A stretch of 64,000 bases of DNA from Ignavibacteriales bacterium UBA1304 (GTDB taxonomy: Bacteria > Bacteroidota > Ignavibacteria > Ignavibacteriales > Ignavibacteriaceae): assembly GCA_002307295.1 (NCBI GenBank), contig DBTY01000042.1, positions 57,750-121,749 of the forward strand. Reading direction: 5' to 3'. The notes beneath the pieces were generated by a model that was not told the DNA's origin, did no database searches, and worked only from the letters and a program-made list of their open reading frames with translations. Of the stretch, positions 52,124 to 62,176 are shown one piece after another (positions within the stretch are counted from its first letter, which is position 1; each line of letters opens with the position of its first letter). A program made the position numbers and the translations under genes.

Positions 52124-54883
52124 TTAAAACTCGATACCCACGCCTACTCTTACTTCGCGCGGCGAGTAATAGTAAGTCGGGTCATTAAAATAATCATTTG
52201 GGTCTTTTATTCCTGCAACTCTTTGAGATAGAGCTCTGGTTGCCAAAGCAGTAGCTGAATTTTGATATAACGTGTAATCCGCTTTACCAGTGCTGCTATA
52301 AACCGCCGCATCGTTCAGAATATCGAATAGATTAAAGACTTTAACAAAAACGCTTAGATTAACGCCATGCACATTAAAAATTTTATCTGCGAACAAATCA
52401 ACGCGTAAAGTGGAAGGCATTGTTCCGCTATTAGTTTTAATGTCAATCTTGCTGCTGGTTAATTCAGGCGTATAAGGCATTCCTGATCCATAACGACCGA
52501 CTAAAGAAATATTCCAATTGCCAAGATCGCCAAAAATTACAGAAGCATTTAGAGTATGCGTCTGCGCCCATCCTAAGTTGGTTACAATTTTTTCGCTTTG
52601 TCTGCCGCTTGACATATCAAGGAAGAATGCGTCTGAGTTAGTATTATTGCCTTCAGATGTCTGATATGTATAGTCCAAGGAAGCTCCAAGCATATCTTCT
52701 TTAGTTCTCCGCTTTGTAAGAGTAACCGTAATTCCTTTTATGTTGCCATAATCCTGATTTACGTATCTGGCATATGTTTCGTCGCCGCTTATTCTTATAT
52801 ATTGGACTGCGAACAAATCTCTCACGTCTTTAACAAAACCTGTAACTACAACAGCTAATTCGTCAGACAACTGCTGTTGAACGCCAAGCTCGTAAGAAAC
52901 AGTTTTTTGCGGATTCAAATTAGCATTGCCAATTGTTAACTGACCGCTAGACACGCTGTACTTAAAGCTTGAGTTAGTATATAAGCTGCTCATCGACGGC
53001 ATCTGATAAAAATGTCCGTAAGAAAAGTGAATTATTCCTTTATCAGTGATAGGGAACGATATGCCCAAACGGGGAGAAAGCCTCTGCTTTGCTTCCGCAT
53101 CGGCAAGCAATTTGCTTTTATCAATATCGCTCGATAATGAAGGATTGTTCGGAGATGGATTCATAATATCGGTAGAATACTTAGAGTGCGCATTAAAATA
53201 ATCGTACCGTAAACCGACATTCAAAACAAGAGTGGAATATTCCATCTTATCCTGGATATACGTTGAAAACTCTTCCGGTTTTTTCTTATAATAATCGTGG
53301 CTTGCAGAGCTAATACCCAAAATTGTCGGGGTAGTATAAGTCACAGTATCTCTTTTTACAGTAAAGCTTTCTGAAGCAAGTTCATGTTTTCTATACTCTA
53401 AACCGAATTTGACTTCGTGACTTTTCTGCACCTGGCTTACTATATCAAATTTGCCAATAAATGTAGAGAACTTGCTGTAAGACTGCGAGTTATCCGTGCC
53501 TCCATAGTAGAATGTGTACGTAGCCGGCACCGTCAGTTTCTCAGTCGGCTGATAACGCGAGTCCGCGTGCAGTTTAGATAAATCATCGCCCGGTTGGAAA
53601 TCGACTTCATTTCCGTTTGCGTCAAGCAATGGGTATAAATAATAACTGCCATTGCGAACGTTATATGAACCTTTCACAGTATAAAAAGTCTTTGAGTCGA
53701 CAGCGTGACGCAATTCTATTGAATTAATGATGTTTGTACTGCGGCTTGTGCCTAATGCATCGGGATCATATTTGAACATGTGCGAATAATCTTTAGATTT
53801 AGCTTTAGAATAAAGCAAATCGTAATTTATTTTCATGTTCGATATAGGTTTAAAAGTTACTTTTGCCGTTCCATTAAAACTTTCGCTTGGATTCATAGAA
53901 ACAGTCTTACCGTCGCCGGTAGTAATTAAACGGATGTCATTAGGATTTGTTGCGCTTATAATAGCCTGATCGGATGTATTATGTTCTCTTATTCCATATA
54001 ACCAGCCTTTATTCTTGTTATACCTGCCTGACAAGAAAAAGTTAAATAAATTGGAAACAAACGGAATTGGTCCGCCAAGAGTAAATTCGCTTACTGTATT
54101 ATTAAGAGCGTCAACATTGCCGATATTATAAAACTTATCGGTTCTATTAGAGACGTAATCGCCCGTATAAAAAGATACCTGCCCGGTATAAGCGCTTCCG
54201 CCTTCTTTTGTTATAGTATTAACTATACCGCTCATTGCGCTTCCGTATTCAGCGTTAAATGTTCCGCTTATTACCGAAAGTTCCTGAATAGCGTTTGTTG
54301 CTATTGAAAGAGAAGCAGTATTAGAAAATGGGTTTGAAACCGACATGCCGTTTACAGTGTAGGCTACTTCGTTTGATCTGCCGCCTCTAATGTGGATTCC
54401 GCCATCGGCATCCTGAACAACGCCTGCTTGTAATGTTAAAAGCTGTGTTACGCTTTCCACTGGCAGTTTTTGAATCTGCGCAGCTTCTATTGTGGTGTGA
54501 GACGACGTAAGATCGGTTCTTACAAGGGGAGCTTTAGCTTCAATAACAACTTCCTGAGTCGTTAGCGTTAAGCTAGCCATTGTTGCGTCAAGCCTGGTTG
54601 TAAAATCAACCGAGATTTGTACTTTTGTAACTTTTCTTTTTTGGAATCCAATTGATGAAAAGACAACATTATATTCTCCGGGGGGAATATTATTGATCAT
54701 GTAGTTGCCTTCTAAGTCAGTTGCTCCGCCTAATGAGGTTCCTTCAAGAATTATGTTTGCAAGCGGAATACTTTCTCCGGTAGTCTGATCTGTAACTTTA
54801 CCGGCAAGCTTTCCCGTTGTGCCTGCATAAATATATGAAGTAATTAACACAGTGCATAAAAATAGAAGTAGGATTTTTTTCAT
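52124..54883 (-). CDS. TonB-dependent receptor with CarboxypepD_reg N-domain
   Basis: 919 residues. Signal peptide about 1-21. A carboxypeptidase-regulatory-like domain follows (GKVTDQTTGESIPLANI ... NVVFSSIGF), then the plug (LTSSHTTIEAAQIQKLPV ... GIHIRGGRSNEVAYTVNGM), then a barrel ending in PREVRVGVGIEF with the terminal Phe. It imports a large substrate through the outer membrane with TonB. First of the set with the T9SS surface protein (63 bp gap to its start) and PorV-type protein. GGAGTGG precedes the ATG. No SusD gene is adjacent. Confidence 0.92.
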   Translation of the reverse strand: MKKILLLFLCTVLITSYIYAGTTGKLAGKVTDQTTGESIPLANIILEGTSLGGATDLEGNYMINNIPPGEYNVVFSSIGFQKRKVTKVQISVDFTTRLDATMASLTLTTQEVVIEAKAPLVRTDLTSSHTTIEAAQIQKLPVESVTQLLTLQAGVVQDADGGIHIRGGRSNEVAYTVNGMSVSNPFSNTASLSIATNAIQELSVISGTFNAEYGSAMSGIVNTITKEGGSAYTGQVSFYTGDYVSNRTDKFYNIGNVDALNNTVSEFTLGGPIPFVSNLFNFFLSGRYNKNKGWLYGIREHNTSDQAIISATNPNDIRLITTGDGKTVSMNPSESFNGTAKVTFKPISNMKINYDLLYSKAKSKDYSHMFKYDPDALGTSRSTNIINSIELRHAVDSKTFYTVKGSYNVRNGSYYLYPLLDANGNEVDFQPGDDLSKLHADSRYQPTEKLTVPATYTFYYGGTDNSQSYSKFSTFIGKFDIVSQVQKSHEVKFGLEYRKHELASESFTVKRDTVTYTTPTILGISSASHDYYKKKPEEFSTYIQDKMEYSTLVLNVGLRYDYFNAHSKYSTDIMNPSPNNPSLSSDIDKSKLLADAEAKQRLSPRLGISFPITDKGIIHFSYGHFYQMPSMSSLYTNSSFKYSVSSGQLTIGNANLNPQKTVSYELGVQQQLSDELAVVVTGFVKDVRDLFAVQYIRISGDETYARYVNQDYGNIKGITVTLTKRRTKEDMLGASLDYTYQTSEGNNTNSDAFFLDMSSGRQSEKIVTNLGWAQTHTLNASVIFGDLGNWNISLVGRYGSGMPYTPELTSSKIDIKTNSGTMPSTLRVDLFADKIFNVHGVNLSVFVKVFNLFDILNDAAVYSSTGKADYTLYQNSATALATRALSQRVAGIKDPNDYFNDPTYYYSPREVRVGVGIEF

Positions 54884-55349
54884 TTACCACTCCAAACCTG
54901 TTTGTGATTAATCATATTAGTTAAAAAAATCGAGTTTGTGTTAGAAACAAAATAACCTAAACATAGCCGACAGACTAAAAGAACTGGACTGAATGCATAA
55001 CTATACTAAATTTATAGATATGTTTCCATTTTTAGTGTAAAAATATAACAATCATATACAAATTATCCCAAGAAAAAGATATTATATTTTATTTATTGCT
55101 TTTGGTTTGTAAAACATTTATCTTCTTTAAGTTTCAATTTAGCAAAGTTTTCCCCTTCTTCGGCATAACGCACCCAAGGTTTTGCATATTTTATGCATAA
55201 ATAGCGTTTGTTTTTTAACGCTTTTAGATTATTAAAATACTCGTAGTCGTGTTTTTTCTAATATGATTAACTAACTCGTTCTCCTTTATTAATTTAGAAA
55301 TCACTCAAATTATTTTAATCACGCGTACAACTAAGCTACGCTATAGGCT
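54884..55349. other. 466-bp gene-free stretch upstream of the TonB receptor
   Basis: AT-rich, no open frame of note. It has two small hairpins: TGCATA / TATGCA (55183-55197) and GCGTT / AACGC (55204-55221). It should hold the promoter for the receptor operon and the end of the glycosidase transcript; I could not place either exactly. Confidence 0.5.
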
Positions 55350-57257
55350 CTATTTTTTGCTCCACTCTAAAACCGCGGCGGCAAATTCTGCATTGCACCA
55401 TGTAAGCGGCGAAGCGTCGCTGCAATCTGATTCGTTTAAGTAAATTCTCTCAGGCATAAGTCCGTAACTGTTAGAGTTTGCAATCATCCAGTCTATATTT
55501 TTCTTGGCTAAAGAAATATCTCCGTATAGCGCCTGATATTGCGCCGAAGCCGCAGTAGTAAAAAAGAATACGTCGCCTCCATAAGCGGATAAACCTGCGT
55601 TATCGGACGCTTCAAAATACTGCATCCCTCCGTTTAAAGCCTGCGTTTTTGCCTGATAGAATTTATTTGTCAGCTCCATTTCTTTATGATTAGGATAACC
55701 CCATAATACGCCAAAGTTCGCCGATACGTCCCATAGATAAAGCGTATCTTTTGTAGCGTCGGTAATGCTTCGGTTATCGCTAGTTTTTATGCCGTGAAAT
55801 CTAACAGCCGAATAAGCGTTTCTATTTTTATCAAATGTTTTAATAAGAGAATTCGAAATAGTCTGACATGCTTCAGTATACTTGCCTGCGCGCGCAGTAT
55901 CGCCTGTCTTAGCAGCAAATTGCGCGGCGGTCTTTAACCCAGCTGCGCAAATCATATTTGTAGCGGGAAGATAGCCTGTCCACTCTACTATGCCTCCTTC
56001 ATAAAACAATCCGCTTTTATCTATTCGATTGACGAGAAAATCAGCCAGCTCAAAGACAAATTTATTATCAGCCAGCATTATTTTTTTTTGTTTATAATAA
56101 TCGTTTATTAGCTGTATAAAATAACCGTTAGCGTCCCATTCCGGCTCGTCGTAACGCGCGCCGGAACCCGCGTCTACGGCCTTTGCATTCGCGTCATAGC
56201 GAGCAAAAAATTCGCCTGGATTTTTTTTGGGAATCTCCGGATTAGCCCAATATTTTATTATTTCCTTTGCTTCTTCATAATGCCCTGTAACAATAAATAT
56301 GCGCGCGCTCTGCATGGCGTCGCGCGGGTATAACTGCGGAGCCCCATTGGTCATAAACTGCCCAGTCATATCGGCTGGAATCTGACCATTTAAACAAGCC
56401 GCTTTTACTGCGCAAAGATTCCTTTTGTAATAATCTAAATATTTAAGCGTTTCCTGATTAGGATTTTTAAAGATCGGGACTTTCCCTTTGTTTATCCAGT
56501 TGTTCCAGTAGTTTGAAACTGTTACATAAGCGTCCTTTTCATTAAGAATGCTTTTTAACTTTTCTTTAGCTTCTTTGTAGCCGCTTCCCACGGCAATAAT
56601 AATTTCGTTTTTCTCCTTCCAGCTTACCGGCGATGAAATAATTACAATAGAATCGTCGACAGTAATTTTTCCGCCAGGAGTTTTTAACGCAATAAGCATA
56701 CAAGCGCCGTCCGACCATTCTGCAGCTGCGGTTATTTTTTCCGTCTCTAATGATTTAAGCGTAACAGTTTTATCTGTTATTATGTGTTTCCGCAGAATTA
56801 ATTTGAATGAATAGGAAAGGGCTTCGTTTATTTTTCCGGTTTTCAGAGTAAATATCGCTCCGTCCTTGGGATGCGAATAACATCTTGTTTCTTTTATAAC
56901 CCCATTGGTAAGTTTAGTTTTTGTAGCTGCGCAAAAAGAATTTTCGAGGCCTATTGATTTGGCTATATCTTCGTTTGATATTTTTTGCTCGATAGAAATC
57001 CCCGATTTATCATAGACCTCAAACGATGACGACGCAATATAATCGGTCTGATAACCGCGATAATAAAAATGCCGTATTCCCTTATACCCGCTTATAGAGT
57101 CTATGCGCGGATCGTCAGAATAAACGAAACACATATTCCCATTGCCAAGTATTGCGTTTCCTTTCCATGGGCGGCGCCCTTTTAAGCCGCCGCTTTGCGG
57201 AAAAACTAAATTACAGACTAAAATAAAAACAGCCGCGAACAAAATATTTTTTTTCAT
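55350..57257 (-). CDS. Secreted GH15-like glycoside hydrolase
   Basis: 635 residues. Signal peptide about 1-20 (ends VFPQS). Residues about 30-240 are a beta-sandwich-like N-domain; about 260-635 form an (alpha/alpha)6-type barrel with YPRDAMQSARIF, DEPEWDANGYFI and the C-terminal LMPERI...PLTWCNAEFAAAVLEW, which mirrors the glucoamylase/dextranase ending with its acid/base region. It probably hydrolyses alpha-glucosidic or similar bonds of an imported or surface glycan. Last in the locus, 32 bp after GH3. The exact family number is not certain. Confidence 0.75.
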   Translation of the reverse strand: MKKNILFAAVFILVCNLVFPQSGGLKGRRPWKGNAILGNGNMCFVYSDDPRIDSISGYKGIRHFYYRGYQTDYIASSSFEVYDKSGISIEQKISNEDIAKSIGLENSFCAATKTKLTNGVIKETRCYSHPKDGAIFTLKTGKINEALSYSFKLILRKHIITDKTVTLKSLETEKITAAAEWSDGACMLIALKTPGGKITVDDSIVIISSPVSWKEKNEIIIAVGSGYKEAKEKLKSILNEKDAYVTVSNYWNNWINKGKVPIFKNPNQETLKYLDYYKRNLCAVKAACLNGQIPADMTGQFMTNGAPQLYPRDAMQSARIFIVTGHYEEAKEIIKYWANPEIPKKNPGEFFARYDANAKAVDAGSGARYDEPEWDANGYFIQLINDYYKQKKIMLADNKFVFELADFLVNRIDKSGLFYEGGIVEWTGYLPATNMICAAGLKTAAQFAAKTGDTARAGKYTEACQTISNSLIKTFDKNRNAYSAVRFHGIKTSDNRSITDATKDTLYLWDVSANFGVLWGYPNHKEMELTNKFYQAKTQALNGGMQYFEASDNAGLSAYGGDVFFFTTAASAQYQALYGDISLAKKNIDWMIANSNSYGLMPERIYLNESDCSDASPLTWCNAEFAAAVLEWSKK

Positions 57258-57289
57258 ATTGCTCTTTTATTTTTTTTACAATCGCTAAA

Positions 57290-59524
57290 TTATTCAGTAA
57301 CCTCAAAATCTGCGCTGATAAGTTCTTCTGAATTTGTTCCTGCAAAAACTTTAAACATGCCCGGCTCAACTGTAAATTTCATATCAATATTGTAGAAAGC
57401 AAGATCGTTATCTGTAAGAGTAAATTCCATTTTCTTTGTTTCTCCCTTTTTCAGAAAAACTTTTTTGAATCTTTTTAATTCCTTCACCGGTCTTGTGACG
57501 CTTCCCGCTATATCCTGAACATAAAGCTGAACTACTTCTTCGCCGTCATAATTCCCAGAATTTTTAACGTCGACGGCAACTTTTATATCTTCGCCAATTT
57601 TTATTTTATTTGCGCTGAGGGTTAAATTTGAGTAATCAAATTTTGTATAGCTTAAACCGAATCCAAACGGGTAAAGAGGGTTAGGCGTAATGTCTTTATA
57701 GCGCGAACTAAAAACTACCGTGTCGTTTCCCGGTCTGCCTGTGCTCTTGTGATTGTAATAAGCAGGAACCTGCCCCGTAGCGATAGGGAACGTAACCGGG
57801 AGCTTTCCGGAAGGATTATAGTCCCCAAATAAAACGTCGGCAATTGCAGCGCCTGCCTGATGCCCAAGGAACCAGCCTTCCACAATAGCAGGAACGTTTT
57901 GTGAAAGCCATGGAATAGCAAGCGGACGTCCGTTCATCAATACAGCTATAACAGGCTTGCCTGTTTCATATAGCGCTTTTGCAAGCTCTTCCTGAACGCC
58001 TGGCAATTCTAACGACGAACGGCTTCCGGCTTCGCCGCTCATATGCCCGCCTTCGCCAATTACTAAAATAATCTTGTCGGCTTCTTTAGCCGCATTTATT
58101 GCGTCTGCAAAACCGCCTTTTCCAGTTTCGTCAATTTCGCATCCTTTAGAATATATAACTTTTGAGCCTGAACCAAGCTTGCTTTTAACCCCCTCTAAAA
58201 CTGTGACTGTATTATTTGAATCCCCCTGCTGTTCCCACGAGCCAAGCGGGTCGGCTTTGCTTGCGGCAAGCGGACCTATTACCGCTATTGTTTTAATGTC
58301 TTTTATTAGCGGCAACGTGTTTTTATCATTCTTCAGCAATACAATTGATTTTTTTGCAACGTCAAGAGCGGCGGCAATATTTTCTTTTGTAAGTATTTTC
58401 GTTTTTTCTAATTCAGGATTGCAGTTTTTGTATGGATTATCAAACAATCCAAGTTTATATTTTGCTCTTAATATTCTTCGCGCTGATTCGTTTATAACGT
58501 CTTCAGATATCTTTTTCCCAACGGCTAAATCTTTCAGATCGTTCTTATAACAGCCCGATTCCATATCCATATCAACGCCGGCTGTAATAGCTAATTTAGC
58601 GGCTTCCTTTGTGTTTGCGGCAATACCGTGCACTACTAGCTCGCCAATTGAATTCCAGTCGCTTAAAATAAATCCGTCTGCCTTCCATTCTTTTCTAAAA
58701 ATATCAGTCAATAAATGTTTGTTAGCGGACGAGGGAACTCCTGAAATTTCGTTAAACGAGCACATAAAGCTTCCGGCTCCTGCGTCTAAAGCGGCCTTAA
58801 ACGGCCGGAGATAAATATCGCGCAGCGTTCTTTCTGATATATCAACCGTATTATAATCTCTTCCGCCTTCAGCAGCGCCGTAACCTGCAAAGTGCTTTAC
58901 GCATGCAAGCAGCGAGGTATTATCGGCAAGGTTATTTCCCTGGAACCCTTTAACTCTTGCTTTAGCCATTACCGAACCAAGATATGGGTCTTCGCCAGAG
59001 CCCTCTACAATCCTTCCCCAGCGAGCGTCTCGCGCAATATCAACCATTGGCGCAAACGTCCAGTTTATACCCGCCGCAGACGCTTCGATAGCCTGAATTC
59101 TTGAAGATTTCTCAACTGCCTCTGGATCCCAGCTTGCAGCTTCGGCCAATGGGACAGGAAATGTAGTTTTATATCCATGTATTACGTCATAACCAAAAAT
59201 TATTGGTATTTTCAATCTTGATTGTTCAATTGCAATTTTTTGCACCTGCCTTGTAGCTTCCGCGCCAAAAAGATTGAGGAAAGAACCGACGCCCCCTTTT
59301 TTCACCGCTTCTTTTTGTTCGTCGCTTATTACCGATTTGCCGGGAAACTCCCATGAGTTAGCGCTTAGCTGCGTAAGCTGACCGATCTTTTCGTCAAGAG
59401 TCATAATTGATAATAACGAATCAATTTTACTTTCTATCGTTTTATCCTGAGGTTTTATTACGGTAAAAAAAGAAGAGAGGACTATAAAGGCTAATGTGAA
59501 AACTGAAGTAAATTTTTGTTTCAT
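57290..59524 (-). CDS. Glycoside hydrolase family 3, BglX-like beta-glucosidase
   Basis: 744 residues with signal peptide (about 1-26). GH3 N-domain with the nucleophile Asp in GFILSDWNS, the KHFAGYGAAEGGRDYN substrate loop, then the C-terminal alpha/beta sandwich (VAVIGPLAASKADPLGSW-like) and a Fn3-like domain (YVQDIAGSVTRPVKELKRF). Hydrolyses terminal beta-linked glucose (or related) residues in the periplasm. Starts its own unit: a terminator lies between it and the ROK gene. Confidence 0.93.
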   Translation of the reverse strand: MKQKFTSVFTLAFIVLSSFFTVIKPQDKTIESKIDSLLSIMTLDEKIGQLTQLSANSWEFPGKSVISDEQKEAVKKGGVGSFLNLFGAEATRQVQKIAIEQSRLKIPIIFGYDVIHGYKTTFPVPLAEAASWDPEAVEKSSRIQAIEASAAGINWTFAPMVDIARDARWGRIVEGSGEDPYLGSVMAKARVKGFQGNNLADNTSLLACVKHFAGYGAAEGGRDYNTVDISERTLRDIYLRPFKAALDAGAGSFMCSFNEISGVPSSANKHLLTDIFRKEWKADGFILSDWNSIGELVVHGIAANTKEAAKLAITAGVDMDMESGCYKNDLKDLAVGKKISEDVINESARRILRAKYKLGLFDNPYKNCNPELEKTKILTKENIAAALDVAKKSIVLLKNDKNTLPLIKDIKTIAVIGPLAASKADPLGSWEQQGDSNNTVTVLEGVKSKLGSGSKVIYSKGCEIDETGKGGFADAINAAKEADKIILVIGEGGHMSGEAGSRSSLELPGVQEELAKALYETGKPVIAVLMNGRPLAIPWLSQNVPAIVEGWFLGHQAGAAIADVLFGDYNPSGKLPVTFPIATGQVPAYYNHKSTGRPGNDTVVFSSRYKDITPNPLYPFGFGLSYTKFDYSNLTLSANKIKIGEDIKVAVDVKNSGNYDGEEVVQLYVQDIAGSVTRPVKELKRFKKVFLKKGETKKMEFTLTDNDLAFYNIDMKFTVEPGMFKVFAGTNSEELISADFEVTE

Positions 59525-59594
59525 GTTATTGTCCCATAAATAATTTTATTAACTAATCGCATATGTTAGATCAATAATAAACACATGAACACAC

Positions 59595-59630
59595 AAAATT
59601 GGCCTGCGCCTTAAACTATCGGCCAATTTT
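59595..59630. promoter_or_regulatory. 10-bp perfect inverted repeat upstream of GH3
   Basis: AAAATTGGCC, 16 bases, GGCCAATTTT, 70 bp before the GH3 start. No T-run on the minus strand directly after it, so operator-like more than terminator. The 63-codon open frame that overlaps it on the plus strand is not a convincing gene. Confidence 0.4.
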
Positions 59631-59741
59631 AGCTGGAGATAAACTGAAAATTACGAAGAATTGGGAAATAGTTTTAACTAAAATAACAGAAATTCTGAAC
59701 ATTAAAAATCAGTATTTAAGCAATACAAAAAAACAAGAATC

Positions 59742-59780
59742 GCCCAAATCCATTCAAATTACTTTGAAAGAGATTTGGGC
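59742..59780 (-). terminator. Terminator after the ROK kinase gene
   Basis: GCCCAAATC / GATTTGGGC enclosing TTCAAA / TTTGAA with a 4-base loop (15 bp with a small internal bulge). On the minus strand it is followed by GATTCTTGTTTTTTTG. It splits GH125-MFS-ROK from GH3-GH15. Confidence 0.65.
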
Positions 59781-59810
59781 AGAGTATTAATTAACGATAT
59801 GGAGTTATCG

Positions 59811-60785
59811 TTACCTTTTTTTAATTTTATCTAATTCGTTCCATATTAAAGCGCTTGCGCCAAGTATAGCCGTGTTCCCCTGAGGTAAACCAGATAACAT
59901 TATTTTTACCTTGTTCTTAAATATAGGAAGCAGATTTTCTTCCATATAGCGCTTTACCGGAACAGTAATCAAATCTCCCGCATTTGCAAGCCCTCCAAAA
60001 AGAATTATAGCTTCCGGCGAAGTATGAGCTACAGAATCCGCAAGCTTAAGCCCTAATATTTTACCGGTATAGTCAAACGCCTTTAATGCAATTTCATCTC
60101 CTTTTATTGCGGCTTCATAAATACTTTTTGAAGTCATCTGATTAAAAGATAAGTCTCTTAAACTGCTTGGGGCAATTGAATTGCATAGAAGTTCAAATAC
60201 TGTTCTGCGTATTCCGCTCGCCGAAGCATATGTTTCAAGACATCCTTTCTTTCCGCAGCCGCATTGGCGTCCGTCAATAAATACATTTACATGCCCGACT
60301 TCGCCTGCAAAGCCGTCAGCTCCGTAAATGAGGTCTCCATCGGCAACTATTCCGCTGCCAAGCCCGGTGCCGAGCGTAATTACAATAAAATCTTTCATCC
60401 CTTTTGCAGCGCCGAATTTCATTTCTCCAATAGCGGCTGCGTTAGCGTCGTTTGTTATTGCCGCCGGAACGTCAAAGTATTTTTTCAATATTTCAACTAT
60501 GTTTACCACGCCCCAGTTTAAGTTTGGAGGCTGCTCTACGGTTCCTTTATAATAATTTGCGTTAGGAGCTCCAACGCCAATTCCTACAAAATTATAATTT
60601 TCCGGCAAGCCTTTTAGCATTTCTTCTATTTTTATGTGCAGCCTGCCAAATAGCATTTCAGCTTCTTCAGACGAGTGAGTCGGAATAGATTCCTCCGCAA
60701 CAATATTACCAGTCTTATCAATAAAACCGAAAACAGTATTTGTTCCGCCAATATCAATCCCAAGGGTTATGTCAATTTTGCTCAT
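59811..60785 (-). CDS. ROK-family sugar kinase
   Basis: 324 residues. Phosphate-binding GIDIGGTNTVFGF (residues 8-20), the second site VITLGTGLGSGI, and the ROK zinc motif QCGCGKKGCLETYAS with three Cys. No HTH, so a kinase rather than a repressor. It phosphorylates an imported hexose with ATP (glucose or mannose by the locus context). It begins 2 bp after the MFS stop, with AAGGAT as ribosome site inside that gene end. Confidence 0.92.
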   Translation of the reverse strand: MSKIDITLGIDIGGTNTVFGFIDKTGNIVAEESIPTHSSEEAEMLFGRLHIKIEEMLKGLPENYNFVGIGVGAPNANYYKGTVEQPPNLNWGVVNIVEILKKYFDVPAAITNDANAAAIGEMKFGAAKGMKDFIVITLGTGLGSGIVADGDLIYGADGFAGEVGHVNVFIDGRQCGCGKKGCLETYASASGIRRTVFELLCNSIAPSSLRDLSFNQMTSKSIYEAAIKGDEIALKAFDYTGKILGLKLADSVAHTSPEAIILFGGLANAGDLITVPVKRYMEENLLPIFKNKVKIMLSGLPQGNTAILGASALIWNELDKIKKR

Positions 60786-60787
60786 CG

Positions 60788-62116
60788 TTATCCTTTAATG
60801 TTTTTTTGGTAAGAAGGGATATGTCCTTTTATGCCATAATAAGCTATAAACAAATAGCATATTATAGGCAGAATAAATGCATGATGGATGCCGATACTAT
60901 CTGCCAACATACCCTGAAAAATAGGGAAGATTGCTCCGCCTACAATTGCCATACATAAAATTCCAGAACCTTGTCCTGTATGTTTGCCAAGCCCGTCAAT
61001 TGCAAGAGTGAATATAGTAGGGAACATAATTGAGTTAAATAAACCGACTAACAAAATTGCGACCATCGAAACATGTCCGGAAAAAACCATAGCGGCTAAT
61101 ACTAAAATCGCCGCGGCAAAAGCGTTAAACCCTAGAACTGTTCCCGGGTTAATTTTTCTTTGAATAGCAGAACCGAGAAACCTGCCAACCATAGCGCCTC
61201 CCCAGTAATATGAAACATACTTGCCTGCGTCTGCAATACTTAACCCTGCAATTTCTTTCTGACCAAGAAAATTAACTAAAAAACTGCCAATAGAAACTTC
61301 CGCGCCGACATAAACAAAAATGCCAATTGCGCCAAGAACTAAATGCTTGTAACCCCAGGCAGATTTATATTTAGTATCATAACTAACTCCGCTTCCATCA
61401 GATGAATTAACGTTTGAGCCCTGAATTTCAGGCAGTTTTATCAATGCAAATATTGCCGCTATTATGAATAACGCGGCGGCTAAAAATAGATATGGAACCT
61501 GAACTGCCGCGGCATGCGCCTGATGATAAGCCGCCAGATCAACCGGGTTAAGAGCTTTTAGCTCTTCGGCAGTTTTTATAGCTACGGATAGTATCACTAC
61601 CGACCCGAGATATGGCGCAATTGTAGTGCCTAACGAATTAAACGCCTGCGTTAAGTTTAACCTGCTTGTTCCAGTTTCCGGCTTGCCAAGTATTGCCACA
61701 TACGGATTGGCGGCTACCTGCAATAACGCTATGCCCGAAGCCAAAACAAAAAATGCAAATAAAAACAAAGGATACGACTGCATAGCCGCGGCCGGATAAA
61801 ACAACAAACATCCTATCCCGGCCACTGAAAGCCCAATTACAATTCCTTTACGGTATCCAAACTTTTCAACTATTTTACCAGATGGAAGCGACGCAACAAA
61901 ATATGCAGTGAAAAAACAAAACTGGATTAACATTACCTGCGTATAATTTAATTCAAACACAGCTTTTAGATGCGGGATTAAAATATCGTTTAGACACGTT
62001 ATAAATCCCCACATAAAGAACAAAGAAGTAAGCGCCGTCAACGCAAAAGTATAGTTTGGTTCCGCCTGTTTTGACGCAGTTTTGTTGAAAGAATTTGCCG
62101 GAGCAGATACAGCCAT
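60788..62116 (-). CDS. FucP/GluP-type MFS sugar transporter
   Basis: I start at ATG 62116: AAGGAGA lies 7-8 bases upstream, while the in-frame ATG at 62152 has no such site. 442 residues, 12 membrane segments. FHS-family signatures: FMWGFITCLNDILIPHLK near the first helix, and GKIVEKFGYRKGI. Such carriers import fucose, glucose/mannose or galactose with H+ or Na+. Sits between a secreted GH125 mannosidase and a ROK kinase, which fits mannose or glucose uptake and phosphorylation. Confidence 0.92.
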   Translation of the reverse strand: MAVSAPANSFNKTASKQAEPNYTFALTALTSLFFMWGFITCLNDILIPHLKAVFELNYTQVMLIQFCFFTAYFVASLPSGKIVEKFGYRKGIVIGLSVAGIGCLLFYPAAAMQSYPLFLFAFFVLASGIALLQVAANPYVAILGKPETGTSRLNLTQAFNSLGTTIAPYLGSVVILSVAIKTAEELKALNPVDLAAYHQAHAAAVQVPYLFLAAALFIIAAIFALIKLPEIQGSNVNSSDGSGVSYDTKYKSAWGYKHLVLGAIGIFVYVGAEVSIGSFLVNFLGQKEIAGLSIADAGKYVSYYWGGAMVGRFLGSAIQRKINPGTVLGFNAFAAAILVLAAMVFSGHVSMVAILLVGLFNSIMFPTIFTLAIDGLGKHTGQGSGILCMAIVGGAIFPIFQGMLADSIGIHHAFILPIICYLFIAYYGIKGHIPSYQKNIKG

Positions 62117-62176
62117 TATTTTTCTCCTTATTTGTTTTATTAAATCGCCCATTTAAATGAACGGTTTATATTATTA

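Noticed and set aside
59599..59790. 63-codon plus-strand open frame between ROK and GH3 genes
   Set aside because: Starts inside one inverted repeat, ends after a terminator hairpin, uses a non-ATG start and lacks a ribosome site.
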